DNA of 64,000 bases. Source: Variovorax paradoxus. Its GTDB lineage: Bacteria; Pseudomonadota; Gammaproteobacteria; Burkholderiales; Burkholderiaceae_C. Shown here in pieces: positions 17,755 to 26,716 of the stretch. Made by a program: the position numbers and the translations under genes. The stretch covers positions 5,134,501 to 5,198,500 of the forward strand of contig NZ_JAUSXL010000002.1 of the NCBI RefSeq assembly GCF_030815975.1, in the 5' to 3' direction. Position 1 is the stretch's first letter. Each line of letters begins with the position of its first letter. The notes below the pieces were generated by a model. That model worked only from the letters and a program-made list of their open reading frames with translations, was not told the DNA's origin and did not search any database.

Positions 17755-18486
17755 TCAGTCGAACTGCATCGTCTGCACGCCCGAGGGCGTGCCCAGCAGG
17801 CACACGTCGGCCTTCTGGTGGGCAAACACGCCGACCGTGACCACGCCGGGCCACTGGCTCACTTCGGATTCGAAGGCGAGCGGATCGCTGATCTGGAGCC
17901 CCGTCACGTCGACGATGTGCTGGCCGTTGTCCGTCACGAGCGGCAGGCCGTCTTTCTCACGCACCTGCGCGATGCCGCCCATGGCTTCGAACTGCCGCAT
18001 CACGCGGCGCGCCGCCATCGGAATCACCTCCACCGGCAGCGGAAAGGCACCGAGCGTGCCGACCAGCTTGGAGACATCGGCAATGCAGACGAAGCGCCGC
18101 GACTGCGCCGCGACGATCTTTTCGCGTGTGAGCGCTGCACCGCCGCCCTTCACCATGAAGCCGTGGTGGTCGATCTCGTCGGCGCCGTCGATGTAGACGC
18201 CGAGTTCCTCGACCTCGTTGCTGTCGAACACCGGAATGCCCAAGGCGCGCAGGCGTTCGGTCGACGCCACCGAGCTGGACACCGCTCCCCTGATCTGGTC
18301 CTTGATCGTGGCCAGGGCGTCGATGAACTTGTTCACGGTGGAGCCGGTGCCCACGCCGACGATTTCATCCTTCACCACGTAGGCCAGCGCGGCGCGGCCG
18401 ACCTGCGCCTTGAGCTCGTCCTGGGAGATGGCGCCCGCGCCGTTTGCGGCGCCTGAGGCGGAAGAAGGGGAAACGGGTGCAGTCAT
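17755..18486 (-). CDS. rpiA: ribose-5-phosphate isomerase A
   Basis: 243 residues from the ATG at 18486, which has AAGGATT upstream; an ATG at 18507 adds seven residues and is less well placed. RpiA features include [41 protein letters not shown] (Asp and Lys of the active site) and VLPIEVIPMA-like [12 protein letters not shown]. It interconverts ribose 5-phosphate and ribulose 5-phosphate in the pentose phosphate pathway. The first 20 residues are a low-complexity Ala/Ser/Gly extension. It is divergent from pyrD, with only 40 bases between the start codons. Confidence 0.95.
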   Translation of the reverse strand: MTAPVSPSSASGAANGAGAISQDELKAQVGRAALAYVVKDEIVGVGTGSTVNKFIDALATIKDQIRGAVSSSVASTERLRALGIPVFDSNEVEELGVYIDGADEIDHHGFMVKGGGAALTREKIVAAQSRRFVCIADVSKLVGTLGAFPLPVEVIPMAARRVMRQFEAMGGIAQVREKDGLPLVTDNGQHIVDVTGLQISDPLAFESEVSQWPGVVTVGVFAHQKADVCLLGTPSGVQTMQFD

Positions 18487-18526
18487 CGCGGAGAATCCTT
18501 GGCTCATTGAAGCCGAGAATTATCCG

Positions 18527-19606
18527 ATGCCCCTGCTCCCCTCTTCGCTCTACGGCCTGGCCCGGCCCTTTCTGTTCGGCTTCGACCCGGAGCATGCCCA
18601 CGAACTCACGCTCGACGCGCTGGCCCGCACGCAGAACACGCCGCTGGCATGCGCCTATGCCGCGCCGCGCGTCGATGATCCGGTCACGCTCGCGGGGCTG
18701 GAATTTCCCAACCGCGTGGGCCTGGCCGCCGGGCTCGACAAGAACGCCCGCTGCATCGACGCCTTTGCCGCCATGGGCTTCGGCTTCGTCGAGGTCGGCA
18801 CGGTGACGCCCAAGGCGCAGCCGGGCAACCCCAAGCCGCGCATGTTCCGCCTGCCCCAGCGCGATGCGCTCATCAACCGGCTCGGGTTCAACAATGAAGG
18901 GCTCGCTGCCTTCCTCGCCAACGTGCAGAAGGCGCGCTTCCGCAAAAACGGCAGCGGCGGCGGCAAGAAGCCGATGCTGCTCGGACTCAACATCGGAAAG
19001 AACGCCACCACGCCGATCGAAAGAGCGGTGGACGACTACCTGGCCTGCCTGGATGGCGTGGTCCCGCATGCGGACTACGTGACCATCAACATCTCGAGCC
19101 CCAACACCGCCAACCTGCGAACACTGCAGAGCGACGAGGCGCTCGACGCCCTGCTGGGCGCCATCGCCGAGCGCCGCCATGCGCTGGCCGAACGCAACCG
19201 CCGGCGCGTGCCGCTGTTCGTGAAGATCGCCCCTGACCTGGACGAGCGCCAGGTTGCCGTCATCGCCGCCACGCTGCAGCGCCACGGCATGGATGGCGTG
19301 ATCGCCACCAACACCACGCTGGCGCGCGAGGCGGTCGCCGGCCTGCCGCACGCCGACGAAGCAGGGGGGCTCTCGGGCGCACCCGTGCGCGAGGCAAGCA
19401 ACCGGGTGATCTCGCAGCTGCGCGCGGCGCTGGGGCCGGGCTTTCCGATCGTGGGGGTGGGTGGCATCCTGAGCGCGGCCGATGCCAAGGCCAAGATTGC
19501 CGCGGGCGCAGACGTGGTGCAGATCTACACAGGCCTGATCTACCGCGGCCCGGCGCTCGTGCGCGAGGCGGCGCAGGCGTTGCTGCAGAGTCGCAGCGCC
19601 GCCTGA
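18527..19606 (+). CDS. pyrD: dihydroorotate dehydrogenase (quinone), class 2
   Basis: 359 residues from the ATG at 18527. An upstream in-frame start would run through the divergent rpiA start. N-terminal helices ([22 protein letters not shown]) are typical of membrane-associated class 2 enzymes that pass electrons to quinone. FMN and active-site segments include [31 protein letters not shown] with the catalytic Ser, and [28 protein letters not shown]. It catalyses the fourth step of pyrimidine synthesis. It is convergent with the YqjE-like gene. Confidence 0.96.
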   Translation: MPLLPSSLYGLARPFLFGFDPEHAHELTLDALARTQNTPLACAYAAPRVDDPVTLAGLEFPNRVGLAAGLDKNARCIDAFAAMGFGFVEVGTVTPKAQPGNPKPRMFRLPQRDALINRLGFNNEGLAAFLANVQKARFRKNGSGGGKKPMLLGLNIGKNATTPIERAVDDYLACLDGVVPHADYVTINISSPNTANLRTLQSDEALDALLGAIAERRHALAERNRRRVPLFVKIAPDLDERQVAVIAATLQRHGMDGVIATNTTLAREAVAGLPHADEAGGLSGAPVREASNRVISQLRAALGPGFPIVGVGGILSAADAKAKIAAGADVVQIYTGLIYRGPALVREAAQALLQSRSAA

Positions 19607-19638
19607 GCCTTCGCTTCTTCGCTTCTCTCCGCTTCCTC

Positions 19639-20361
19639 TCAGCGCATGCGCCAGAGTACCGGCGCAATGAAGGCGGCCCAGCGCAACAGCCGCCTGGGAC
19701 GGATCACCACCACGGCCACCGCGGCGGCAACGCCGGTGGCCACGGGGTGCTCACGGGCAATGCGCAATGCCGCAGCGGCAGCCGATTCATCCGCCGGCGG
19801 TGCTTCGGAAGAAGCACCCGTTGCACCACCGGGCTGCACCGGCCGCGCGCCCTGCATCGTGGCAATGCGTTCGCGCTGGCGCTCCATGCGCGCGAGCAAT
19901 TCTTCGCGCGTGGCAGGCCGCGGGGGTCGCGGCGCTTCTTCGTCCTGGTCGGGATCCTTGCCGAGCCCGAAGCTGTCCTGGACCCAGGCCCAGTCGCGTT
20001 CGAATTCGTGGCGCGCCGGGATGAAGCTGTTCGAGGCATTGCGAAGGGTCAGGAACAGGCCCAGCGCCGCGCCCAGCCAGAGCAGGATCCAAACGCCGGC
20101 CACTGACCACGCCGCCGCGATGCGGTGCGGGGTTTCCCAGAAATGCACCACCACCGCCATCGACAGCAATGCCACCGCCACCGTGGTCAGGCCGAGCACG
20201 GCCACCACCAGCACGAGCATCAGCTTGAGGCGCTGCTTCTCGTCCTCCCACGCCATGCGCAGGAGCTGAACGCGGTCTTCGGCGGCCAGCGCGCCTTCGG
20301 CCGCAGCGATCCGCAGCCGCCGCAGACGGGCATCGAGCCCGAACAGGGACAGCAATCTCAT
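19639..20361 (-). CDS. YqjE-like phage-holin-family membrane protein
   Basis: 240 residues. Two hydrophobic segments (about 48-72, LMLVLVVAVLGLTTVAVALL, and about 82-106, SVAGVWILLWLGAALGLFL) match the phage-holin-3_6/YqjE family. A charged, Pro-rich region with predicted helix follows, and a third hydrophobic stretch near the C-terminus (about 205-222). Together with the DUF883 gene upstream (51-base gap) it repeats the E. coli yqjD-yqjE pair, which is membrane-bound and stationary-phase linked. The C-terminal extension is longer than in E. coli YqjE. Exact role unknown. Confidence 0.75.
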   Translation of the reverse strand: MRLLSLFGLDARLRRLRIAAAEGALAAEDRVQLLRMAWEDEKQRLKLMLVLVVAVLGLTTVAVALLSMAVVVHFWETPHRIAAAWSVAGVWILLWLGAALGLFLTLRNASNSFIPARHEFERDWAWVQDSFGLGKDPDQDEEAPRPPRPATREELLARMERQRERIATMQGARPVQPGGATGASSEAPPADESAAAAALRIAREHPVATGVAAAVAVVVIRPRRLLRWAAFIAPVLWRMR

Positions 20362-20412
20362 GCGCCGACTCCGGTTCGGCGAGCAACGATGCGGCGGCGG
20401 CTTGCGTTCAGG

Positions 20413-20709
20413 TCAGCGGCGGCCAAGCAGCAGGCCCACCAGCACGCCGACGGCCAGCGCGGCGCCGGCAATCTGCCACGGTTCGTCGTGGGCGTAGGCG
20501 TTGGCAGTGTTGGCCGCTTCGCGGGCCTTCTTGGCGGCCAGCTTGCTCTTCTCCGCAGCAAGCTCGCGCGCAATGGCGAGCTTGGTGTCGATGCGCTGGC
20601 GCAGCGCCTTGATGTGGGGAACCGAATCGAGGTCCTTGCTGGCCAGCACGCCACGCACGTCGCTTGCGATGTCTTCGGCTGCCGCTTCAATATTGTTGGA
20701 TGCACTCAT
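20413..20709 (-). CDS. DUF883 (YqjD/ElaB-type) membrane-anchored protein
   Basis: 98 residues from the ATG at 20709, which has a strong ribosome binding site (GGAGGAAAG). The body is an amphipathic, Lys/Ala-rich helix. The C-terminus is a short glycine-containing membrane segment ending in an Arg pair (AGAALAVGVLVGLLLGRR), the YqjD/ElaB signature. In E. coli such proteins bind ribosomes at the inner membrane in stationary phase; that is family knowledge, not shown here. It heads a two-gene operon with the YqjE-like gene. TGCA-rich repeats lie upstream (20804-20830). Confidence 0.82.
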   Translation of the reverse strand: MSASNNIEAAAEDIASDVRGVLASKDLDSVPHIKALRQRIDTKLAIARELAAEKSKLAAKKAREAANTANAYAHDEPWQIAGAALAVGVLVGLLLGRR

Positions 20710-20803
20710 TGGAATCTTTCCTCCGTGATGACACCGGCACCGCGCCGGCGGCTTCACGCCAGCAAATGGCGTGGTGTCATGTTACAGGCACAAAAGCCCC
20801 TCA

Positions 20804-20830
20804 TGCACTGCAGTTATGCAGACTTCTGCA
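20804..20830. repeat. TGCA-rich palindromes upstream of the DUF883 gene
   Basis: TGCACTGCA at 20804-20812 is followed by TGCAG-ACTT-CTGCA (20817-20830), a perfect 5-base inverted repeat. They lie 95-121 bases upstream of the DUF883 start and also just beyond the 3' end of the FAD oxidoreductase gene. They may be an operator; no binding protein can be assigned. Confidence 0.3.
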
Positions 20831-20858
20831 CGCGATGGCCCCTGTATTGCGTCCGCCG

Positions 20859-21962
20859 TCAGCCTGACGCGAGCATGCGCTCGACGTGGCGCCCGATGGC
20901 CAGGCTGCTCGTGAGCCCGGGCGACTCGATGCCGAAGAGATTCACCAGGCCCCGCACCCCATGCGATTGGGGCCCGTCGATCATGAAGTCGCGCGCCGGC
21001 TCGTCCGGGCCCGAGATCTTGGGCCGCATGCCCGCGTAGCCGGGAATCAGTGCCCCGTCGGGCAGCGCGGGCCAGTACTTTCGCACTTCGGCGTAGAAGC
21101 CGTTGCCGCGCGCCGGATCCACCACCAGGTCATCGGCCGATTCCACCCATTGCACATCGGGCCCGAACTTGGCTTGCCCGCCCAGATCGATCGTCAGGTG
21201 CACACCCAGTCCGCCAGGCTCGGGCACCGGATAGACGAGGCGTGTGAATGGCGCGCGCCCCGACAGCGTGAAATAGCTGCCCTTGGCAAAGTACGCGGTG
21301 GGCACGGCGGCTTCCGGCAGTCCTTCGAAGCGGCGGGCCAGATCGGGCGCAAGCAGGCCGGTTGCATTGACCACGGTATTGCAGCGCAGCGCCGTTCCGT
21401 CTTGCGCTACCAGGACGATAGCGCCCTGGCCGCACTCCGCACGGGCGATGGGCGATTTCAGTGCCAGCATGCCGCCCGCGTTCTCCAGGTCGCCGAGCAG
21501 GCTCAGCATCAGCGCATGGCTGTCGACGATGCCGGTGCTCGGCGAATGCAGGGCCGCCACGCAATGCAGTTGCGGCTCCATGGCCATGGCCTGCTGCGCG
21601 GTCAGCAGCACGAGGTCGTCGACACCGTTGGCGGCCGCCTTGGCGCGGATGACTTCGAGCTGGGCCACCTGCTCTGCCGAGGTCGCCACGATGAGCTTGC
21701 CGCAGCGCTGGTGGGGCACGCCGCGCTCTGCCGCATAGGCATAAAGCGCCGCCTTGCCCTCGACGCAAAGCCTGGCCTTAAGTGAGCCCTGCGGGTAGTA
21801 GATGCCCGCATGAATCACCTCGCTGTTGCGCGAACTGGTGCCGGTGCCAATGGCACCTTCGGCTTCCAGCACAACCACCTCCCGGCCCGCGAGCGCCAAG
21901 GCGCGCGCCACGGCCAGCCCCACTACACCGCCGCCGATGACGGCGCAATCGAATTCATCCAT
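20859..21962 (-). CDS. FAD-dependent oxidoreductase, L-2-hydroxyglutarate oxidase-like
   Basis: 367 residues. The N-terminal dinucleotide motif is [21 protein letters not shown], followed by VVVLEAE, then [22 protein letters not shown], which is characteristic of the LhgO/L2HGDH branch of the DAO family. The C-terminal FAD segment contains RPKISGP and [16 protein letters not shown]. It probably oxidises L-2-hydroxyglutarate or a related 2-hydroxyacid and reduces the quinone pool. The gene stands alone on the minus strand. Confidence 0.85.
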   Translation of the reverse strand: MDEFDCAVIGGGVVGLAVARALALAGREVVVLEAEGAIGTGTSSRNSEVIHAGIYYPQGSLKARLCVEGKAALYAYAAERGVPHQRCGKLIVATSAEQVAQLEVIRAKAAANGVDDLVLLTAQQAMAMEPQLHCVAALHSPSTGIVDSHALMLSLLGDLENAGGMLALKSPIARAECGQGAIVLVAQDGTALRCNTVVNATGLLAPDLARRFEGLPEAAVPTAYFAKGSYFTLSGRAPFTRLVYPVPEPGGLGVHLTIDLGGQAKFGPDVQWVESADDLVVDPARGNGFYAEVRKYWPALPDGALIPGYAGMRPKISGPDEPARDFMIDGPQSHGVRGLVNLFGIESPGLTSSLAIGRHVERMLASG

Positions 21963-21994
21963 GGCGCGAGCTTAGCGCGGCTCGCGCGGCGAAT

Positions 21995-22117
21995 TCAGGA
22001 CGAGGTGGGAGGCGGCTCGGGATCGGTCGGCTCGTCCGGCGGCGTGCTCGGCCCTTCGTCGGGCTCCACAGGCAGATCCGGCGTGACCGGGGTCGGAAGA
22101 TCGGGATGGGTGGCCAT
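21995..22117 (-). CDS. small proline-rich acidic protein, 40 residues
   Basis: A short reading frame starting ATG at 22117 with a strong ribosome binding site (AAAGGAGAG) six bases upstream. The protein starts MATHPDLPTPVTPDLPVEPD and ends EPTDPEPPPTSS; about 35 percent of residues are Pro, and it is acidic with no hydrophobic segment, so it should be unfolded. The good translation signal, a stop codon at the natural end and clean placement between two genes argue for a real gene. Function unknown. It lies 32 bases upstream of the FAD oxidoreductase and could be co-transcribed with it. Confidence 0.6.
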   Translation of the reverse strand: MATHPDLPTPVTPDLPVEPDEGPSTPPDEPTDPEPPPTSS

Positions 22118-22245
22118 GGTGCTCTCCTTTCCCCGGTTCTATGCCATGGGTTCAGGAACGCAGCCGGTGCGTGGCGGCAGTTGGCGTCAGCACGAGCCGA
22201 CAGGTGCGCGTCGATATTCGGCGCCGCAGGAAGTGGCCCGGAAAA

Positions 22246-22280
22246 CAAAAAAGCGACCTGGACAATCCAAATCGCTTTTA
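22246..22280 (-). terminator. intrinsic terminator downstream of tRNA-Val
   Basis: On the minus strand AAAAGCGA-TT-TGGA, loop TTG, TCCA-GG-TCGCTTTTTT forms a long stem with one small internal loop, then a T-run. It lies 12 bases after the tRNA 3' end and ends that transcript. Confidence 0.85.
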
Positions 22281-22291
22281 TCTTGGGAAAT

Positions 22292-22366
22292 TGGTGGGCG
22301 GTGGAGGTTTCGAACCTCCGACCCCAGCAGTGTGAATGCTGTGCTCTACCCCTGAGCTAACCGCCC
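22292..22366 (-). tRNA. tRNA-Val (CAC)
   Basis: 75 bases including an encoded CCA. The cloverleaf is complete: acceptor GGGCGGT/ACCGCCC, D-stem GCTC/GAGC, anticodon stem CAGCA/TGCTG with loop TTCACAC (anticodon CAC, reading GTG), T-stem GGAGG/CCTCC with TTCGAAA. It is a single-gene unit with its own terminator. Confidence 0.96.
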
Positions 22367-22428
22367 TTTCAACCCTTGGCACCGCGCGTGCAGTGCCTTG
22401 GAATTAATCGCGTTGCGCGAAGCCTTCG

Positions 22429-22437
22429 ATTATGCCA
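22429..22437 (-). promoter_or_regulatory. probable extended -10 promoter of tRNA-Val
   Basis: The minus strand reads TGGCATAAT about 63 bases before the tRNA 5' end, matching an extended -10 element (TGn-CATAAT). A -35 hexamer is not clear. It lies just beyond the dnaQ stop codon. Confidence 0.45.
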
Positions 22438-22444
22438 CAGCATT

Positions 22445-23152
22445 TCAGCCGTTTTGCCGGAACAGCGTGCGTCCGTTGCTGGATTTGTCGAGCTGCGACA
22501 ACACCGCTTCGTGCGCCGCGAGCTCCTGCTCGGCCGCCATGATCACCGGCAGCTCGAACTGGCTCAGGTCGATGGCCACCACCGTGGTGCCCTGTGCCGG
22601 CTCGTTGGAGGCCACGTCGATCAGCAGCGCATCCTGGCCGCGCGTGAGGTTGATGTACACGTCGGCCAGCAGCTGCGCATCAAGCTTGGCGCCGTGGAAG
22701 GTGCGGTTCGAGCGATCGACGCCGAAGCGGTCGCACAGCGCATCGAGCGAGTTGCGCTTGCCCGGGTAGACCAGCTTGGCCATGGCCAGTGTGTCGGTCA
22801 CCTCGCCGACGAAGCTGCGCAGCGGCGGCAGGCCGGCCAGCTCGAGCTCCTTGTTGAGAAAGCCGACGTCGAAGGCCGCGTTGTGGATGATCAGCTCGGC
22901 GCCGCGCAGATATTCGACGATGTCGTTGGCCAGCGTGGCGAACTTCGGCTTGTCGCGCAGGAAATCGGTCGTGAGGCCGTGCACCTTGAGCGCGTCCTCA
23001 TGGCTCTCGCGCTCGGGATTGAAGTAGATGTGCAGGTCGTTGCCGGTGAGCTTGCGCGCGAAAAGCTCCACGCAGCCGAGCTCGATGACGCGGTCGCCGT
23101 TCTCGGCGGAAAGGCCGGTGGTTTCGGTGTCGAGGACGATCTGGCGCGACAT
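22445..23152 (-). CDS. dnaQ: DNA polymerase III epsilon subunit (proofreading exonuclease)
   Basis: 235 residues from the ATG at 23152, whose A shares a base with the ferredoxin stop. The three DEDDh exonuclease motifs are present: VLDTETTGL (Exo I), HNAAFDVGFL (Exo II) and HGAKLDAQLL with the catalytic His and Asp (Exo III). The length fits DnaQ (243 in E. coli), including a C-terminal tail for binding the alpha subunit. It is the last gene of the isc transcription unit, so its expression may follow that of the Fe-S genes. Confidence 0.95.
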   Translation of the reverse strand: MSRQIVLDTETTGLSAENGDRVIELGCVELFARKLTGNDLHIYFNPERESHEDALKVHGLTTDFLRDKPKFATLANDIVEYLRGAELIIHNAAFDVGFLNKELELAGLPPLRSFVGEVTDTLAMAKLVYPGKRNSLDALCDRFGVDRSNRTFHGAKLDAQLLADVYINLTRGQDALLIDVASNEPAQGTTVVAIDLSQFELPVIMAAEQELAAHEAVLSQLDKSSNGRTLFRQNG

Positions 23153-23490
23153 CAGTGATTTTCCTTCGCGTGGTTGATCGAGTATTTGGGAATCTCGATC
23201 GTCACATCTTCCTGCGCCAGGATCGCCTGGCAGCTGAGGCGCGATTGTGGCTCCAGGCCCCAGGCGCGGTCGAGCAGGTCTTCCTCGCCTTCCTCGGCCT
23301 CGTTCAGCGAATTGAAGCCCTGGCGCACCACCACGTGGCAGGTGGTGCAGGCGCAGCTCATCTCGCAGGCGTGCTCGATGTTGATGTGGTTGTCGAGCAG
23401 CGCCTCGCAGATCGAGGTGCCGGCCGGCGCCGTGATCTCGGCGCCTTGCGGGCAATACTCGGGATGCGGATAGATCTTGATGGTGGGCAT
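23152..23490 (-). CDS. fdx: [2Fe-2S] ferredoxin of the ISC system
   Basis: 112 residues from the ATG at 23490. Cluster-binding cysteines are in EHACEMSCACTTCHVVV (C-X5-C-X2-C) and a fourth in RLSCQAIL. This adrenodoxin-type ferredoxin supplies electrons for cluster assembly on IscU. It follows hscA by 7 bases, the classical isc operon position, and touches dnaQ. Confidence 0.95.
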   Translation of the reverse strand: MPTIKIYPHPEYCPQGAEITAPAGTSICEALLDNHINIEHACEMSCACTTCHVVVRQGFNSLNEAEEGEEDLLDRAWGLEPQSRLSCQAILAQEDVTIEIPKYSINHAKENH

Positions 23491-23497
23491 GTTGTTC

Positions 23498-25354
23498 TTA
23501 GAGGGATTCGAGCTTGCGGCCGGAGAGTGCTCGCGCAATGCCCGCGTTCATGCGCTGGGCAGCGAAGGCTTCGGTGTCGTTCGCCAGCGCCTTGGTGGCG
23601 CCTTCGATGGCCGCGGCATCGTCGCCTTTGGCGGCTTCGCGCAGCTTCGCCATCGACGCATCGATGACTGCGCGCTCTTCTTCGCTCAGCAGATCGCCGT
23701 CCGCATCGAGCGCGCTCTGCGTGGCAAGCAGCATGCGCTCGGCATCCACGCGCGCCTCCACCAGCGCGCGCGCCTGCATGTCCTGCTGCGCGGTGGAAAA
23801 GCTCTCCTGCAGCATGGTCGCGATCTGGTCGTCCGAGAGCCCGTACGAAGGCTTGACCGTCACGCTGGCCTCCACGCCGCTTCCCTGCTCCTTGGCGCCG
23901 ACACTCAGCAAGCCATCGGCATCGACGGTGAAGGTCACGCGGATGCGCGCCGCACCCGCCGCCATCGGCGGGATGCCGCGCAGCGTGAAGCGCGCCAGGC
24001 TGCGGCAATCGGCGACCAGGTCGCGTTCGCCCTGCACCACATGCAGCGCAAGAGCGGTCTGCCCGTCCTGGTAGGTGGTGAAGTCCTGCGCCATCGCGGT
24101 GGGAATGGTCTGGTTGCGCGGCACGATGCGCTCGACCAGTCCGCCCATGGTTTCGATGCCCAGCGACAGCGGGATCACGTCGAGCAGCAGCAGATCACCC
24201 GCACCGTTGTTGCCGGCCAGCTGGTTGGCCTGGATGGCGGCGCCGAGCGCCACCACTTCGTCGGGGTTCAGGTTGATGAGCGGCTCGCGGCCGAAGAACT
24301 CGGCGACGGCGCGGCGGATCTGCGGCATGCGGGTGGAGCCGCCGACCAGCACGATGCCCTGCAGATCATCGGGCTTGAGCTTCGCGTCGCGCAGCGCCTT
24401 GCGAACCGCTGCGATCGTGCGGTCGGTGAGCGCTTTGGTGGCGGCATCGAAATGCGCGCGCGCCAGATCGAAGCGGGCGGGGCCGCCGGCAAGCTCGGCG
24501 TGGAACGCCACGGAGTCGGCGTCGGTCAGCGCCTCCTTGGCCGCACGGGCCGCCACCAGGACGGCGGCCCTGTCGGCGTCGCTGCCCACCTGCAGGCCGG
24601 TTTGCGCGAGCACGAAATCGGCGAGCGCGTGGTCGTAGTCGTCTCCGCCCAGGGCCGAGTCGCCGCCCGTGGCAATGACCTCGAACACGCCCTGCGTGAG
24701 CCGCAGGATCGAGATGTCGAAGGTGCCGCCGCCCAGGTCGTAGACGGCGTAGACGCCTTCGCTCCCGTTGTCCAGGCCGTAGGCAATGGCCGCGGCCGTG
24801 GGCTCGCTGATCAGGCGCAGCACGTTGAGGCCGGCGAGCTGCGCGGCGTCCTTGGTGGCCTGGCGCTGGCCTTCATCGAAGTAGGCCGGCACGGTGATGA
24901 CGGCGCCGTAGAGCTCATCGTCGAAGGTGTCTTCGGCGCGGTAGCGCAAGGTGGCCAGGATCTCGGCGCTGATCTCCACCGGCGACTTGATGCCCGCGGC
25001 CGTCTGCACCTTGACCATGCCGCCCTCGTCCACCAGACGGTACGACATCGACGCGCGGTTCGCGATGTCGGCCAGCCCGCGGCCCATGAGCCGCTTGACC
25101 GAGGTGATGGTGTTCGCGGCATCCTGCGCGCGCGCGGCGAGCGCATCGAAGCCGATCTGGCGCCGCTCCGTGTCGAGGTAGCGCACGGCCGAAGGCAGGA
25201 TCACGCGGCCCTGGTCGTCCGGCAGGCATTCGGCCACGCCGTTGCGCACCGCGGCCACCAGCGAATGCGTGGTGCCGAGGTCGATGCCCACGGCAATGCG
25301 GCGCTGATGCGGGTCGGGCGCCTGGCCGGGTTCGGAAATTTGAAGAAGAGCCAT
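23498..25354 (-). CDS. hscA: Fe-S assembly Hsp70 chaperone HscA
   Basis: 618 residues, the usual HscA length. The ATPase domain has [12 protein letters not shown], the phosphate loop [14 protein letters not shown] and [11 protein letters not shown]; the substrate-binding domain has [13 protein letters not shown]. HscA binds the LPPVK loop of IscU and, with HscB, releases the assembled cluster. It sits between hscB and fdx with 6- and 7-base gaps, so translation is tightly linked. Confidence 0.97.
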   Translation of the reverse strand: MALLQISEPGQAPDPHQRRIAVGIDLGTTHSLVAAVRNGVAECLPDDQGRVILPSAVRYLDTERRQIGFDALAARAQDAANTITSVKRLMGRGLADIANRASMSYRLVDEGGMVKVQTAAGIKSPVEISAEILATLRYRAEDTFDDELYGAVITVPAYFDEGQRQATKDAAQLAGLNVLRLISEPTAAAIAYGLDNGSEGVYAVYDLGGGTFDISILRLTQGVFEVIATGGDSALGGDDYDHALADFVLAQTGLQVGSDADRAAVLVAARAAKEALTDADSVAFHAELAGGPARFDLARAHFDAATKALTDRTIAAVRKALRDAKLKPDDLQGIVLVGGSTRMPQIRRAVAEFFGREPLINLNPDEVVALGAAIQANQLAGNNGAGDLLLLDVIPLSLGIETMGGLVERIVPRNQTIPTAMAQDFTTYQDGQTALALHVVQGERDLVADCRSLARFTLRGIPPMAAGAARIRVTFTVDADGLLSVGAKEQGSGVEASVTVKPSYGLSDDQIATMLQESFSTAQQDMQARALVEARVDAERMLLATQSALDADGDLLSEEERAVIDASMAKLREAAKGDDAAAIEGATKALANDTEAFAAQRMNAGIARALSGRKLESL

Positions 25355-25360
25355 AACGGA

Positions 25361-25879
25361 CTATTGTCCCAACTGATCGAATTTGGCTTCGACGTCCTGT
25401 CCGAAGCGCTCAATGAACATGAGGGCTCTCACCTGCTGCGCGGCGGCCGGGTAATCGCCCTTTTCGTCGATCAGCCAATCGAGCGACGACAGCGCCCGGG
25501 CACGCCCGGCCTCGACTTCGGCCTGCAGCTGCGCGACCGCGGCAATGTCGTGAGCATCGTCGAGCGCTTCGCGCCATTCCATCTGCTGCATCAGGAAATC
25601 GGGCGGCATCGCGGTGTTGTTCTCGGCGTTCAGCGGTGCACCGTTGAGTTCGCAGATGTAGCTGGCCCGCCGGATCGGATCCTTGAGCCGCTGGTAGGCC
25701 TCGTTGATGCGCACCGACCACTGCATGGCCACGCGCTGCGCCGCAGCCCCCTGCGCGGCGAAGCGGTCCGGATGCGCCTCGCGCTGCAGCTCTTTCCAGC
25801 GCGCGTCGAGTGCGGCACGGTCCTGCGCGAAGGTCGCGGGGACGGCGAACAGTTGAAAGTCGGTGTCGTTCAGGTTCAT
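25361..25879 (-). CDS. hscB: Fe-S assembly J-domain co-chaperone HscB
   Basis: 172 residues from the ATG at 25879. The J-domain carries the HPD motif (AHPDRFAAQG), and the C-terminal three-helix region for IscU follows. An in-frame ATG at 25903 would add eight residues but lies in the loop of a terminator-like hairpin. No Shine-Dalgarno sequence is seen before 25879; the bases upstream are the T-run of that hairpin. HscB delivers IscU to HscA and stimulates its ATPase. Confidence 0.93.
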   Translation of the reverse strand: MNLNDTDFQLFAVPATFAQDRAALDARWKELQREAHPDRFAAQGAAAQRVAMQWSVRINEAYQRLKDPIRRASYICELNGAPLNAENNTAMPPDFLMQQMEWREALDDAHDIAAVAQLQAEVEAGRARALSSLDWLIDEKGDYPAAAQQVRALMFIERFGQDVEAKFDQLGQ

Positions 25880-25885
25880 GGCAAG

Positions 25886-25916
25886 AAAAAACCGCCAGCA
25901 CATGACATGGTGGCGG
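25886..25916 (-). terminator. intrinsic terminator or attenuator inside the isc operon, before hscB
   Basis: The minus strand reads CCGCCA, a 13-base loop, TGGCGG and then six T, six bases before the hscB ATG. Structurally this is a complete intrinsic terminator placed between iscA and hscB. It could lower hscBA-fdx-dnaQ expression relative to iscRSUA. An attenuation mechanism is inferred only. Confidence 0.65.
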
Positions 25917-25942
25917 CTGTGGTCGCTGTCAGCGACGGTGCA

Positions 25943-26266
25943 TCAGATGCGAAAGCTTTCCCCGCAGCCGCAACGGTCGCGCTCGTTCGGATTGATGAAC
26001 TTGAAGCCTTCGTTCAGGCCTTCGCGCACGAAGTCGAGCTGCGTGCCGTCGATATAGGCCAGGCTCTTGGGGTCGACGAGCACCTTCACGCCGTGGTCTT
26101 CGAACACCACGTCTTCAGGCGCGAATTCGTCCACGTACTCGAGCTTGTAGGCCAGGCCGGAGCAGCCGGTGGTCTTCACGCCCAGCCGCACGCCCACGCC
26201 CTTGCCCCGTTTGCCGAGGTAGCGGGTGACGTGGCGCGCAGCGGCTTCGGTCAGCGTAACGGCCAT
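25943..26266 (-). CDS. iscA: A-type Fe-S carrier IscA
   Basis: 107 residues with the three conserved cysteines in [10 protein letters not shown] and CGCGES near the C-terminus. A-type proteins carry nascent Fe-S clusters to target enzymes. It begins one base after the iscU stop, and a terminator-like hairpin follows its stop before hscB. Confidence 0.95.
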   Translation of the reverse strand: MAVTLTEAAARHVTRYLGKRGKGVGVRLGVKTTGCSGLAYKLEYVDEFAPEDVVFEDHGVKVLVDPKSLAYIDGTQLDFVREGLNEGFKFINPNERDRCGCGESFRI

Positions 26267-26267
26267 G

Positions 26268-26687
26268 TCAGTGGACTGCCGAGGGCTCGGCTTCTGCCGC
26301 CTTGGCGCCGTGCTTGGCCTTGTAGTCGCTCACGGCGGCCTTGATGGCGTCTTCGGCCAGGATCGAGCAGTGGATCTTGACGGGCGGCAGCGCCAGTTCT
26401 TCGGCGATCTGCGCGTTCTTGAGTGCCGCGGCTTCGTCGAGCGTCTTGCCCTTGACCCATTCGGTCACGAGCGATGACGAGGCAATGGCCGAGCCGCAGC
26501 CATAGGTCTTGAAGCGCGCGTCTTCGATCACGCCGGTTTCCGGATTGACCTTGATCTGCAGCTTCATGACGTCGCCGCAGGCCGGCGCGCCGACCATGCC
26601 GGTGCCGACCGAGTCGTCGCCCTTTTCGAAGGAGCCGACGTTGCGGGGATTTTCGTAGTGGTCGATGACCTTGGATGAATATGCCAT
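26268..26687 (-). CDS. iscU: Fe-S cluster scaffold IscU
   Basis: 139 residues. The three cluster cysteines are Cys37 (GAPACGDV), Cys64 (TYGCGSA) and Cys107 (IHCSIL), with Asp39 nearby, and the HscA recognition loop LPPVKIHCS is intact. IscU receives sulfur from IscS and builds [2Fe-2S] clusters. A short Ala/Lys/Glu tail extends beyond the E. coli protein. Confidence 0.97.
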   Translation of the reverse strand: MAYSSKVIDHYENPRNVGSFEKGDDSVGTGMVGAPACGDVMKLQIKVNPETGVIEDARFKTYGCGSAIASSSLVTEWVKGKTLDEAAALKNAQIAEELALPPVKIHCSILAEDAIKAAVSDYKAKHGAKAAEAEPSAVH

Positions 26688-26716
26688 GGTGTACCTCTCA
26701 AACTTTGTTCAATGCG

